IMG/VR virus record: IMGVR_UViG_3300021964_000479
Location: 1 to 25,221 of that record
Reading direction: 5' to 3' (one strand)
DNA from: a virus
DNA: 25,221 nucleotides
A model generated the notes under the pieces. That model made no database searches and was not told where the DNA came from. It was given only the letters and a program-made list of their open reading frames with translations. This document shows positions 13,583-21,144 of the stretch, piece after piece. The first letter of the stretch is position 1; each line of letters begins with the position of its first letter. A program made the translations under genes and the position numbers.

Positions 13583-14656
13583 ATGAGAAATTATGATAAT
13601 ACTACCAAAATCCGACACCTTAGCCTCTGTAGTGGATACGAAGGCATTGGACTTGGACTCCGAAGAGTTCTCCCAAATCTGCGAGAGATCGCTTACGTGG
13701 AGAGGGAAGGATTCGCAGTCGCGAACCTGGTTGCAAAGATGGAAGCGGGTAAAATGGATGCAGCACCTGTGTTCACGGACGTTAAAACCTTCCCATACCG
13801 AAAGTTTCGTGGATTTGTGGACATCCTCTCTGGAGGATTCCCGTGCCAACCTTTCAGCACTGCTGGAACGCGTCAAGGAGTTGACGACCCCCGACACCTG
13901 TTCCCCTACATTGCCAACGGAATCAGAGAGTGCCAACCCCGAATTGTTTTCCTCGAAAATGTTGAAGGAATTATCTCAAGTAAAACCAAAGACGGAGAGT
14001 CAGTTCTCCAATATGTACTCCGAACATTGGAAGGCATGGGTTACAGAGCAACGGCAGGAATATTCTCAGCGGCTGAAGTCGGCGCACCTCACCAACGAAA
14101 ACGGGTCTTCATCCTTGGTGTGGCTGACTGCAACAACGGACTCGGCAACAGATCGCAGCTCGAAATATGCACAAGGGGGGATGCCGCTATCGTTAGCAGT
14201 GAAAAACTGGCCGACTCCGGCAACCAGAGATCACAAAGGAAGCTATTCTCCAGCGGCGTTAATTCGGAAGGACGGAAAGAGTCGGATGGACGGTCTTCCT
14301 CAAGTTGTCGAATACGACAAAACGAGTTGGCCGACTCCGACAGTAGCGGAGGGATCGAAGATCGGGAATCAACCCAATTACGGGCAGAAGGGTCTGTCGA
14401 ATCACCCATCCATCGTTGGCCTTCCAGACCGGGAGAAACTCAACAAGAGTGGGAAGAGCAAAGAGTCATTGCCGATTCATATACCGAAGTCGAGGGGCAA
14501 GCTGAATCCAGATTGGGTGGAGCAACTGATGGGGCTTCAAGTTGGGTGGACCCAACTGCCAACCGAGTGGATCGACTCCGATTGCTAGGAAACGGAGTAG
14601 TCCCGGCGACAGCAGCAAAAGCTTTTGTCACGCTATTAAAAAGACTCAATCCATAA
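13583..14656 (+). CDS. dcm: C5 cytosine-specific DNA methyltransferase
   Basis: 357 residues with the complete motif set: motif I SLCSGYEGIGLGL (14-26), motif IV GGFPCQPFS with catalytic C88, motif VI ENV (125-127), motif VIII Q-R-K-R (171-174) after GAPH, and motif X LGNGVVP (335-341). The target-recognition region (~180-330) is unusual: hydrophilic, Ser/Arg/Glu-rich, with VADC, LADS, LADS and IADS at 180, 209, 249 and 296. It methylates cytosine C5 in duplex DNA, probably shielding phage DNA from host restriction. Nearly the whole gene is overprinted in the +1 frame by a 331-codon reading frame, which probably constrains the recognition region. Start ATG at 13583; no strong Shine-Dalgarno. 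Confidence 0.9.
   Translation: MRNYDNTTKIRHLSLCSGYEGIGLGLRRVLPNLREIAYVEREGFAVANLVAKMEAGKMDAAPVFTDVKTFPYRKFRGFVDILSGGFPCQPFSTAGTRQGVDDPRHLFPYIANGIRECQPRIVFLENVEGIISSKTKDGESVLQYVLRTLEGMGYRATAGIFSAAEVGAPHQRKRVFILGVADCNNGLGNRSQLEICTRGDAAIVSSEKLADSGNQRSQRKLFSSGVNSEGRKESDGRSSSSCRIRQNELADSDSSGGIEDRESTQLRAEGSVESPIHRWPSRPGETQQEWEEQRVIADSYTEVEGQAESRLGGATDGASSWVDPTANRVDRLRLLGNGVVPATAAKAFVTLLKRLNP
13593..14588 (+). CDS. Overprinted protein inside the methyltransferase gene (WPTP/LNPDWVE type)
   Basis: 331 residues, wholly nested in the +1 frame of the methyltransferase gene, with its ATG 10 nt after the host gene's ATG. It does not read like random shadow. It carries TSSLEDSRANLSAL (77-90), HWKAWVTEQRQEYSQRLKSA (145-164), WPTP at 206 and 246 each followed by a T/A-rich turn (ATRDHKG, TVAEGSK), LSNHPSIVG, and LNPDWVEQLMG (304-314) followed by GWT. 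From memory, proteins with WPTPTARD, EYSQR and LNPxWVEWLMG blocks are common in phage and metagenome annotation, often labelled as methyltransferase-related. Function unknown; a partner or regulator of the enzyme is a guess. An open run of 331 codons would arise by chance in uniform random sequence with odds near one in ten million. Confidence 0.6.
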   Translation: MIILPKSDTLASVVDTKALDLDSEEFSQICERSLTWRGKDSQSRTWLQRWKRVKWMQHLCSRTLKPSHTESFVDLWTSSLEDSRANLSALLERVKELTTPDTCSPTLPTESESANPELFSSKMLKELSQVKPKTESQFSNMYSEHWKAWVTEQRQEYSQRLKSAHLTNENGSSSLVWLTATTDSATDRSSKYAQGGMPLSLAVKNWPTPATRDHKGSYSPAALIRKDGKSRMDGLPQVVEYDKTSWPTPTVAEGSKIGNQPNYGQKGLSNHPSIVGLPDREKLNKSGKSKESLPIHIPKSRGKLNPDWVEQLMGLQVGWTQLPTEWIDSDC

Positions 14657-14675
14657 ATAAATTGCAACTTGCCAC

Positions 14676-14909
14676 ATGACAGAAGGACAAAGAAACGGAA
14701 TCCAAGACATCCAAGACGAAGGATTGAGGCTTGCTCGCATTCTTCTTTATCGGGAAATTACGCGCAGCAATATTCCGAACGAATACTTGGCAGGACTTGA
14801 GCAAGTGATGGAGGACATTTACAGAGTTGGGATTGAAACAGAGGCAGATGCCATGCTTTTCCTTTTTGACGATCAAGAAAAACAACAACAAAGAGAAAAA
14901 TACAAATAA
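14676..14909 (+). CDS. Small helical phage protein, function unknown
   Basis: 77 residues, unrecognised, mostly helical and acidic in the centre (NEYLAGLEQVMEDIYRVGIETEADAMLFLF) with a Gln/Lys-rich tail. It lies 19 nt after the methyltransferase and its TAA overlaps the next ATG (TAATG at 14907-14911). ACAAAGAAACGG-type purine runs surround it but no clear Shine-Dalgarno precedes its ATG. Confidence 0.55.
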   Translation: MTEGQRNGIQDIQDEGLRLARILLYREITRSNIPNEYLAGLEQVMEDIYRVGIETEADAMLFLFDDQEKQQQREKYK

Positions 14910-15139
14910 TGAAACTCGGGTATAAATTGGCGTATGCGGCGATTGGTAGGAATGTCTGCTTGGAAATCGCAGAAATTGATGCACACAGAATCGCTGAATT
15001 TTTAAAGAATACAGAAATCTACGACGAATCGGAGCTTTTTCGTGATCTTACAGATAACATTGAGCGCGGCGATCTCGCATCGCTTGAGCGAGCTGGGAAG
15101 TTGTGGGATTCTTGGAGAAAGATGGAGGCGGGAGAATGA
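14909..15139 (+). CDS. Small phage protein, function unknown
   Basis: 76 residues, unrecognised, with alternating helices (DAHRIAEFLKNTEIYDESELFRDLTDNI, DLASLERAGKLWDSWRKMEA). Start and stop both overlap neighbours (TAATG upstream, ATGA downstream), so it is translated as part of a chain of three small genes leading to the primase-helicase. Confidence 0.55.
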   Translation: MKLGYKLAYAAIGRNVCLEIAEIDAHRIAEFLKNTEIYDESELFRDLTDNIERGDLASLERAGKLWDSWRKMEAGE

Positions 15140-15360
15140 GCAAGCAGGAAAAACTAGCCTCTGAAATGCTGCAACAAGTTTTGGGAATTGGAGCGGTAGA
15201 CGCCGATTCCGCCGTTGCTTTTGCAATCGCTCGCCGGGATAGAAGCAATTCGAAGATTCAAGAGGGGCATCTCTCCCGGTGGGGATCAGACATCGAATGG
15301 CGCAAGATGCCGCCAGTCCCGCTTTTCCACATCCGCACTCGTTACAGGATCGAAAAATAA
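15136..15360 (+). CDS. Small phage protein, function unknown
   Basis: 74 residues from the ATG at 15136, chosen for the ATGA overlap and the GGAGGCGGGAGA leader just before it; an in-frame GTG at 15103 is less likely. The N-terminus is helical (KQEKLASEMLQQVLGIGAVDADSAVAFAIARR) and the C-terminus basic with aromatic residues (FHIRTRYRIEK). No family recognised. A hairpin follows directly after it, before the primase-helicase gene. Confidence 0.5.
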   Translation: MSKQEKLASEMLQQVLGIGAVDADSAVAFAIARRDRSNSKIQEGHLSRWGSDIEWRKMPPVPLFHIRTRYRIEK

Positions 15361-15368
15361 ACAAAAAT

Positions 15369-15409
15369 AATTCCCCACAGCAGCGATGCGTTTGCTATGG
15401 GGAATTTTT
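15369..15409 (+). terminator. Hairpin with T tract just before the primase-helicase start
   Basis: Arms 15369-15382 (AATTCCCCACAGCA) and 15393-15406 (TGCTATGGGGAATT) form a 14-bp stem with one mismatch and a 10-nt loop, followed by a T run to 15409 and then the ATG at 15410. It has the form of a Rho-independent terminator. It also hides the only purine-rich segment (GGGGAA) before that ATG, so it could act as an attenuator or a translation lock rather than a plain terminator. Confidence 0.65.
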
Positions 15410-17842
15410 ATGAACAAAAATAGAATGATTACATTCAGCCAGTTTAGAACAGTATTTTCTACCGACGACTTGCCCGACCAGACGACACTTCGCCAGGTCT
15501 GGGAGGACGTGACAAAGGGCAAGCATTACAAGCTAATTGAGGAAATCAGGCGCGAGCAGGACAAAGGCAGACGCGGAGAATTAAAAAAGAGACTTCCGGC
15601 AATTACACCGCAATCGCTTTTTTCGACACCGCATCGGACCAAGACCGCTCCGCATACCCCGAGGCCGTATATCTGCGTGGATGTTGACGGTCTTAGCATT
15701 GAACGAGCAGAAAGGCTTCGTAGTGATATGGGGAATGACGAGCATTGTCATCTTGCGTTTCTGTCGCCATCCGGCGAAGGCGTGAAAGCGATTTTTGCAA
15801 TATCAGACGCTCACGCTGACGCGGGTGATATATTCTACACGGCGCAGAAGTATGTAGACGATACATTCGGAATTGAAATCGACGTAAAGTGCAAGGGCGC
15901 AGATCGAGCCTGTTTTCTTTCGTGGGACCCAGGAGCGATTTACAAGGAAACAGCAACGCCGTTGACGGTGGAGAAAAAGCCTGTTCCAAAAAGTGACCGG
16001 ATTATGGATTTATCCAGACCGGCTGACCATTCCCCAACGGGCGAGACACCTCTCGACGATTTCAGCAATCAGGCCACGCAGGAGACTTTCGAAGGACTGC
16101 TGCAATCAGGTGGGTGGTCGCCATGCAGTCACGACCGGCTGAAATGGACTCGACCGGGGAAGGATAGCGGCACGTCTGGTGTAATCAATCCGCCCGATGC
16201 AAAGATGGACGTATGGAGCTTCTACTCTCACAGCTCGACCGTAGATTTTGATTCGGAAAAGGCATACACGGGAGGCGCACTTTACGCAGTTTTGAATCAC
16301 GGCGGCGATTTCAGCGCGGCAGCGAGGGAATTGTCTGCGAGTGGCTACGGGTCCAAGCGCGAAGCCCATTCAACACAAGTTTCGACGGTGGATGAGTCAG
16401 AATCTGCATCTCAAGAGGCAAAGGCGGTGATGGAATTGGAGCAGGAACTCATTCCTTTTCCGACGATTTATCTCCCTTCTAATATGCAGGGATTCGTCAA
16501 AAACGTCGCAGAATTGAACGGAGTTCCAGAGTCGATGGTCGCGGCTTGCTGCTTTTCTGCGATTTCAACTGCCGTAGGAAACTCTGTTGTAGTCGATTCA
16601 CTCCCGGGCATGGTTTCGCATTGCAATCTGTATATTCTCACGTTAGCCAAGTCAGGGACCGGGAAGGGAAGAACGCAAAGGACCGTGATGAAACCATTGA
16701 TTGAGGCGGCGGCAGAGGCAGAGGAAAAGCGGAAGAATGTTCACGCTCCAGTCGCACAAAAGCGTTTGGATGAGCTGGAGAATGAGATCAAAGACCTGCT
16801 CGACGAGGGCGGCAATCCAGAATCGCTTTATGAGGAAAAGTCGAAACTTGAAAAGCTACTCACGCCAGAAAAGGTGGTTGTAAGCGATACGACGACCGAA
16901 ACCATGCTGGGTTATTTGGGCCGCAATTCGCATCCTACAATCCTGTCAATGAGCGCAGAGGCATCGCAGCAGTTTCAGAATATGTCTGGCAGGTATTCGA
17001 GCCAAAGAGGGACCAATGACGATGGGACTTGGTGCGATCTGTATTCAGGCGATGCAGTAAGCTATGATCGTAAAAGCGAGTCTCACAGTCTGATAGACGC
17101 GACGCTCGGCATATCGTGGATGACCCAGCCCCATGCTTTCCTTTCGATTTTGGAGGATTCAAACAAGATCGAGGGCGGATTCCTGGCTCGATTTTTGATG
17201 CACGATTCCGAGGCGGAGGTGCAGGATTGGCCGGAGGATGTTGATTTTGATGCAAAGGCGCATAATCTCTGGGCTGAAATTATTGAACATTTGTTTTCGG
17301 CTTACAGAGCAAAACCTGTGCCTGACCAGCTCGGAAAGATTCCGCAAACGTCTAGCTTTACGGATGCGATGAAAAGCTATTACAATCTATGCGCGAAGGC
17401 GAGCCGGGAGGAACCGATTGAGTCGCTGGCGTCTTTCCATAACCGATACGCCGAAAACGCCTACAGGCTCGCAATCGTCCTTCACATGGCGGAGAATTAC
17501 GACAACCCGTTTGGGAAACCCTTGCTAAAGGAGCATGCCGTTAGAGCCTGTGGATTCGTTAAGTGGTTTGCGGACAGGCAGCGCGAATTGCTTTTCCCTC
17601 TATTGCTCGAGAAAACAAAGGAGCAAATGAGCAAACAAGAAAAATGGGTGGAGATGGTGAAGGAGGCAGGCGACAAGGGGTTGCTCTTGCGGAGCGCGTT
17701 AAGGTCGGCGCATCTATCCCGAGGGGCGTTTGACCTGAAACTTGCAAAGATGCCGGAGATCGAAATGCGAAAAGTGAAGGACGACGACGCAATCCGGGCG
17801 TCCGAAAGGTTGTTTTGGATCGGCTCAAATGATGCGAAATAG
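15410..17842 (+). CDS. Primase-helicase-like replication protein (BT4734-like N-terminus plus DUF3987)
   Basis: About 810 residues from the ATG at 15410; an upstream ATG at 15386 lies in the hairpin loop and is less likely. The N-terminal ~200 residues (PYICVDVDGLS, HLAFLSPSGEGVKAIFAI, DVKCKGADRACFLSWDP) fit the BT4734-like/VirE-N domain, a primase-polymerase-type fold. The C-terminal part fits DUF3987: LNGVPESMVAACCFSAISTAVGN, Walker A AKSGTGKGRT near residue 413, TTTETMLGYLGRN, and GGFLARFL near 588. Such proteins prime and unwind at phage and plasmid origins. It is followed at once by an iteron-bearing AT-rich region, and then by a RuvC-like gene, which fits a replication-initiation role. 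Confidence 0.8.
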   Translation: MNKNRMITFSQFRTVFSTDDLPDQTTLRQVWEDVTKGKHYKLIEEIRREQDKGRRGELKKRLPAITPQSLFSTPHRTKTAPHTPRPYICVDVDGLSIERAERLRSDMGNDEHCHLAFLSPSGEGVKAIFAISDAHADAGDIFYTAQKYVDDTFGIEIDVKCKGADRACFLSWDPGAIYKETATPLTVEKKPVPKSDRIMDLSRPADHSPTGETPLDDFSNQATQETFEGLLQSGGWSPCSHDRLKWTRPGKDSGTSGVINPPDAKMDVWSFYSHSSTVDFDSEKAYTGGALYAVLNHGGDFSAAARELSASGYGSKREAHSTQVSTVDESESASQEAKAVMELEQELIPFPTIYLPSNMQGFVKNVAELNGVPESMVAACCFSAISTAVGNSVVVDSLPGMVSHCNLYILTLAKSGTGKGRTQRTVMKPLIEAAAEAEEKRKNVHAPVAQKRLDELENEIKDLLDEGGNPESLYEEKSKLEKLLTPEKVVVSDTTTETMLGYLGRNSHPTILSMSAEASQQFQNMSGRYSSQRGTNDDGTWCDLYSGDAVSYDRKSESHSLIDATLGISWMTQPHAFLSILEDSNKIEGGFLARFLMHDSEAEVQDWPEDVDFDAKAHNLWAEIIEHLFSAYRAKPVPDQLGKIPQTSSFTDAMKSYYNLCAKASREEPIESLASFHNRYAENAYRLAIVLHMAENYDNPFGKPLLKEHAVRACGFVKWFADRQRELLFPLLLEKTKEQMSKQEKWVEMVKEAGDKGLLLRSALRSAHLSRGAFDLKLAKMPEIEMRKVKDDDAIRASERLFWIGSNDAK

Positions 17843-18139
17843 ACTGCTTAGTGTCCCATTTGGAGACGTGACAAAATGCTTATTGTCACATTTGTCACGT
17901 CCTTATAGTCACAAAGTCGCAAACATAGTACTATATCATTATTATATTATTATTATTATAATAAAGATTATTTACCAGAATGCAGGGCATCAATTACAAT
18001 TCAATTTTTCAGAGTTTTTGTTTTGGCAATGTGACAGGTGACAAATGTGACACGAGAAATGTGACACTAAGAGAAGGGCAAAATTGAGTCGTCAACGTAT
18101 GCTTTTTGCAAACGTCCAAGGATTGGCGCATTGTTTGAA
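17843..18139. other. Candidate replication origin: GTGACA iterons flanking an AT-rich element
   Basis: A 297-nt gap without a credible gene. GTGACA/TGTCAC elements occur at about 17868, 17884 and 17893 on the left (GTGACA once direct, TGTCAC inverted twice), with a looser AGTCACAAA at 17907, and at 18030, 18039, 18046 and 18060 on the right (all direct). Between them, roughly 17929-17975 is almost pure A/T with ATT repeats. Repeats around a melting-prone segment, next to a primase-helicase gene, is the usual build of an origin. A 70-codon frame across it is rejected because it consists of these repeats. Confidence 0.55.
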
Positions 18140-18640
18140 ATGATCTTAGGAATTGATCCAGGGACAACAGAATCAGGATACGCGTTGATTGGCGCAGATT
18201 GGAGAGATGCAGGACCGGCTCAAGCCGGAGTGATCGACAATCGGCAGATGTTGAAGCGCATCACTCGCTATCACCTCGAGCATGGCGCGTCTGTCGCCAT
18301 CGAGATGGTATCAAGCTATGGCGCGAGAGTAGGACAAACGACGTTTGATACACTCGTATGGATCGGGCGCATGGTCCAGGTCTGCGAGTCTCACGGTATT
18401 CGATACAGGTTGATCAAGCGGCACGAAGTGAAAAAGCACATTGCACCGGGGCAGAAGTCAAACGACGCAGTGATTCGAAGGAAGATGATTGAGGCAATGG
18501 GCTGGTCAGATGAAGACACAAGGGCAAATGCCAAGCGCATCGGCCTCAAGTCTCACGCATGGCAGGCGTTAGGGGTTGCGGCATCGTCAGAGATAATCGA
18601 CGCAAAGCGATGCGGAATGACGTTTGAATATGAACCGTAA
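18140..18640 (+). CDS. RuvC-like Holliday junction resolvase
   Basis: 166 residues from the ATG at 18140; a TTG nine bases upstream would add three residues. RNase H-fold resolvase motifs are visible: ILGIDPGTTESGYALI with D6, VAIEMVSSYG with E55, and KSHAWQALGVAA near 137-147, where RuvC has its D-x-x-D-A-x-x-x-A helix but here His replaces an acidic residue. K106-S-N-D matches the basic block before the C-terminal helices. It would cut branched recombination or replication intermediates before packaging. It lies between the candidate origin and the terminase, a common place for phage resolvases. Confidence 0.82.
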   Translation: MILGIDPGTTESGYALIGADWRDAGPAQAGVIDNRQMLKRITRYHLEHGASVAIEMVSSYGARVGQTTFDTLVWIGRMVQVCESHGIRYRLIKRHEVKKHIAPGQKSNDAVIRRKMIEAMGWSDEDTRANAKRIGLKSHAWQALGVAASSEIIDAKRCGMTFEYEP

Positions 18641-18848
18641 TGCCGAAAGCGACACAAACAGAACATTATGATTTCGAAATTTATTGCTAAATATGACACA
18701 AACCAAAAGTCAAATAACAGCACTGATGCCAACCCTGCGACATGCGTAACTCGTTGAAAATAAACGGGTCCTATTCGGGCAATCTCCCATTTAGGGGCGC
18801 AATCCATTCATTTTCGACACAAAACGCCCATTAGCGACCACCACCAAG
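18641..18848. repeat. Spacer before terminase with GACACAAA repeats
   Basis: A 208-nt non-coding spacer. GACACAAA occurs at 18651, 18695 and 18816, and a fourth time at 18860 inside the first codons of the terminase small subunit, all in the same orientation. Position directly before and inside the small-subunit gene is where pac or cos binding sites lie in several phages. No convincing promoter was found. Confidence 0.45.
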
Positions 18849-19262
18849 ATGGCAAATAAGACACAAACGAAACCTGAGTGGACAGTGAGCAAGGCGTCTC
18901 GGATATGCCGAATGGATAAAGGAAAGTTTTCTGCGCTCATGGAAGAACAAGGATTGAAGCCGCGCATCGCAGGGAGCAGTCATTTATATGACGCTGAAAA
19001 GTTGGTTTCTATCGTAATCGACCACAAGGGCGCACTTACATCGACAGATCGACGGAACATGGCGCAAGCTCGAAAGGCGGAGGCTGAAACGGAGATACTG
19101 GAGGGGAAATGGATAAAGATTGAGGACATCGCCAAACCACTCGGCCACGCTATCTCTGCCATGAACAAAGTCATTTCCAGGCTCGACATCAGCGACGAGG
19201 AAAAAGGAAATTGTATCGAGCAACTCCAGATAGTGCTGGACGAGTTCACAGAGGAAGATTGA
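18849..19262 (+). CDS. Terminase small subunit (Nu1-like)
   Basis: 137 residues. The N-terminal ~60 residues (EWTVSKASRICRMDKGKFSALMEEQGLKP, then SSHLYDAEKLVSIV) form a winged helix-turn-helix of the Nu1/excisionase type, used to bind the packaging site. The remainder is helical (DRRNMAQARKAEAETEILEGKWI, AISAMNKVISRL) and fits the oligomerisation and large-subunit-binding part. The L-x-x-x-R-A/K-x-x-A-E block is common to phage small terminases. It lies 4 nt before the large-subunit gene. No Shine-Dalgarno is visible. Confidence 0.82.
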   Translation: MANKTQTKPEWTVSKASRICRMDKGKFSALMEEQGLKPRIAGSSHLYDAEKLVSIVIDHKGALTSTDRRNMAQARKAEAETEILEGKWIKIEDIAKPLGHAISAMNKVISRLDISDEEKGNCIEQLQIVLDEFTEED

Positions 19263-19266
19263 GCGG

Positions 19267-21093
19267 ATGGACGACAGCTACAACATCTCGCAATTATCCT
19301 TGCTCAAAACGCTCAACCAGACGCTCAAAGATTCTCTGCGATTCCGTCCTGCTATCTCCTTTGAAGATTGGGCCACTCGTTACATCATCAACCCGGACGG
19401 CACTCCGTTTCGATTTCGAGAAACGCAGGTGCAAATAGCCAGGGACTTGTTCAATCCATCGCTGACATCAGTAGCGATCCGGGCATTTTCTGGCGCGGGA
19501 AAAACCTATCTCTTTGCGGCTGGACTCTGCTATGTGGTCGAGCAGTTGCGGACTGCCGCTGGCGTCATGTTCCCATCGCAAAGCATTGCAGAGGATTGGG
19601 TGAACGAGGAACTTTACAAAATGTTCTTGGCGACTCCCGCGATTGAGAAGATGGAGATGGAAACCGATCTCAAGAGATTAAAGCGATGGAACAGCGGCGC
19701 AGCAATCCACGCAATAGGCAGTAATTCATCCGGCATGATTCGAAGACTCCAGGCTCCTGTTCTCTACGCTGACGAGATCGACGCAATCACCCAAGAGACT
19801 ACCGACGAAGGCGACAAGCTCGCGCAATTTTTCAAACGCGCCCGGGGCGAGAAAAACCAATACAAGTGGGCGTCATCTTACCCGTCGCTCAAAGGTCACT
19901 CAAAGATCGACGCGATGTTTGACCAATCGGATCAATGCCGTTGGTTCGTCACCTGCTCGAAATGTGAACATGAGTGGGAAATGCAAATCAAAGACCTGCA
20001 ATGGAAAACAGGCGAGCCAGAAAGCGCAGTAATCGTCTGCCCAAGTTGCGGCGAAAGACACGACGACGAATCGAGACTTGCGATGGCAAAGGGCGGAAGA
20101 TTCTTGGACAAGACACTGAGCGAGCCTAGAGATTCCGGCGAGCGCGGATTCCACCTAAATTGCTTGGCGAACGTAGGCGACCACTCGGCAGCCTATAACG
20201 GCTATTTGCACGAAATTGCCGCCGAGATCGAGCGCGGGAAAAAAGCAGACTCGCCAGAAAAGGCCAAGCGCGTATTTGTGAACACGATGCTCGCGGAATC
20301 GTATGCAGAGCAGGTAGAATCAAAACCAGAGCCTCACGTCTTGTATGCTCGCCGCGAGGAATACAATCCCGGCGAAATGCTACCAGGTGAAGTTCTAATG
20401 CTTACCGCTGGCGTAGATTGGCAGAAAAACAGATGCGAACTGATCGTGATGGGATGGGGCGACAACGCCGAAAGTTGGGGCGTCGCATACAAAACCATTT
20501 TGGGGAGTCCAATGGAGCTTTCGACTTGGCAAAAGCTCGACAAGGAATTGTCGAAGCGATACGCGCACCCCATCGCCGGATCGCTCGGAATCGTTTGCAC
20601 TATGATCGACTCCGGAAAATGGCAGGATGCGGTGTTGGCGCAAACGCATATGCGGACACGCCAGCGAGTTTACGGCTGTAAGGGGGCCAGGACAATCGAC
20701 CGCGTATTGATGGACAATAAACCGACGCGGATCGGAGCAGCAAAGATTCTGCAATACCACATAGGCACTCACGAAGCGAAAGAAACTATATACTCCCGGC
20801 TCGATTTGAAACCGGACGAGGATGGCGAATCACATCCTCGCGGATTTATTCACTTTCCAAAGACCGCAGAGTTTGGACCGTCAGCCGGTGGAGAGGCTAC
20901 CGGCTTTTTTGAAATGCTGCTAGCAGAGGATTCGGTAATCCGGCGCAGCTCCAAAACCGGCGAGTTTGTTCGCTTTTTCGAATGCCAACGCGGTCAGCGA
21001 AACGAAGCTCTTGACTGCATGGTTTACGCAATGGCAGCAGAGCGGCGGATGTCGCCTAAATACGAGGAGATTGCGCGAAATATGCTGAAATAA
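19267..21093 (+). CDS. Terminase large subunit, lambda GpA family
   Basis: 608 residues, close to lambda GpA (641). ATPase part: Walker A at ~75-80 (FSGAGKT), SQSIAEDWVNEEL, Walker B at ~165-171 (VLYADEID). A four-Cys zinc site follows at C230, C233, C258 and C261, as in GpA. The nuclease part starts at LTAGVDWQKNRCELIVMGWG with D384, and ends near EALDCMVYAMAA. It cuts concatemers and pumps DNA into proheads. A GAGGA lies upstream of the ATG. With the GpA type, a cos-like cutting mechanism is more likely than headful, but related GpA phages use both. Confidence 0.92.
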   Translation: MDDSYNISQLSLLKTLNQTLKDSLRFRPAISFEDWATRYIINPDGTPFRFRETQVQIARDLFNPSLTSVAIRAFSGAGKTYLFAAGLCYVVEQLRTAAGVMFPSQSIAEDWVNEELYKMFLATPAIEKMEMETDLKRLKRWNSGAAIHAIGSNSSGMIRRLQAPVLYADEIDAITQETTDEGDKLAQFFKRARGEKNQYKWASSYPSLKGHSKIDAMFDQSDQCRWFVTCSKCEHEWEMQIKDLQWKTGEPESAVIVCPSCGERHDDESRLAMAKGGRFLDKTLSEPRDSGERGFHLNCLANVGDHSAAYNGYLHEIAAEIERGKKADSPEKAKRVFVNTMLAESYAEQVESKPEPHVLYARREEYNPGEMLPGEVLMLTAGVDWQKNRCELIVMGWGDNAESWGVAYKTILGSPMELSTWQKLDKELSKRYAHPIAGSLGIVCTMIDSGKWQDAVLAQTHMRTRQRVYGCKGARTIDRVLMDNKPTRIGAAKILQYHIGTHEAKETIYSRLDLKPDEDGESHPRGFIHFPKTAEFGPSAGGEATGFFEMLLAEDSVIRRSSKTGEFVRFFECQRGQRNEALDCMVYAMAAERRMSPKYEEIARNMLK

Positions 21094-21144
21094 AGCCGAT
21101 TGCGGCGAATTTGCCTATATCCGCATAGGTGTTACCGTTTAGGC

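Noticed and set aside
17929-17975. AT-rich ATT runs as a CRISPR leader or array
   Set aside because: No regular repeat-spacer units; the repeats are short iterons with irregular spacing.
17829-18041. 70-codon + frame after the primase-helicase gene
   Set aside because: Its codons come from the GTGACA repeats and the AT-rich run (an Ile/Tyr tract). It overlaps the end of the real gene and has no ribosome site.
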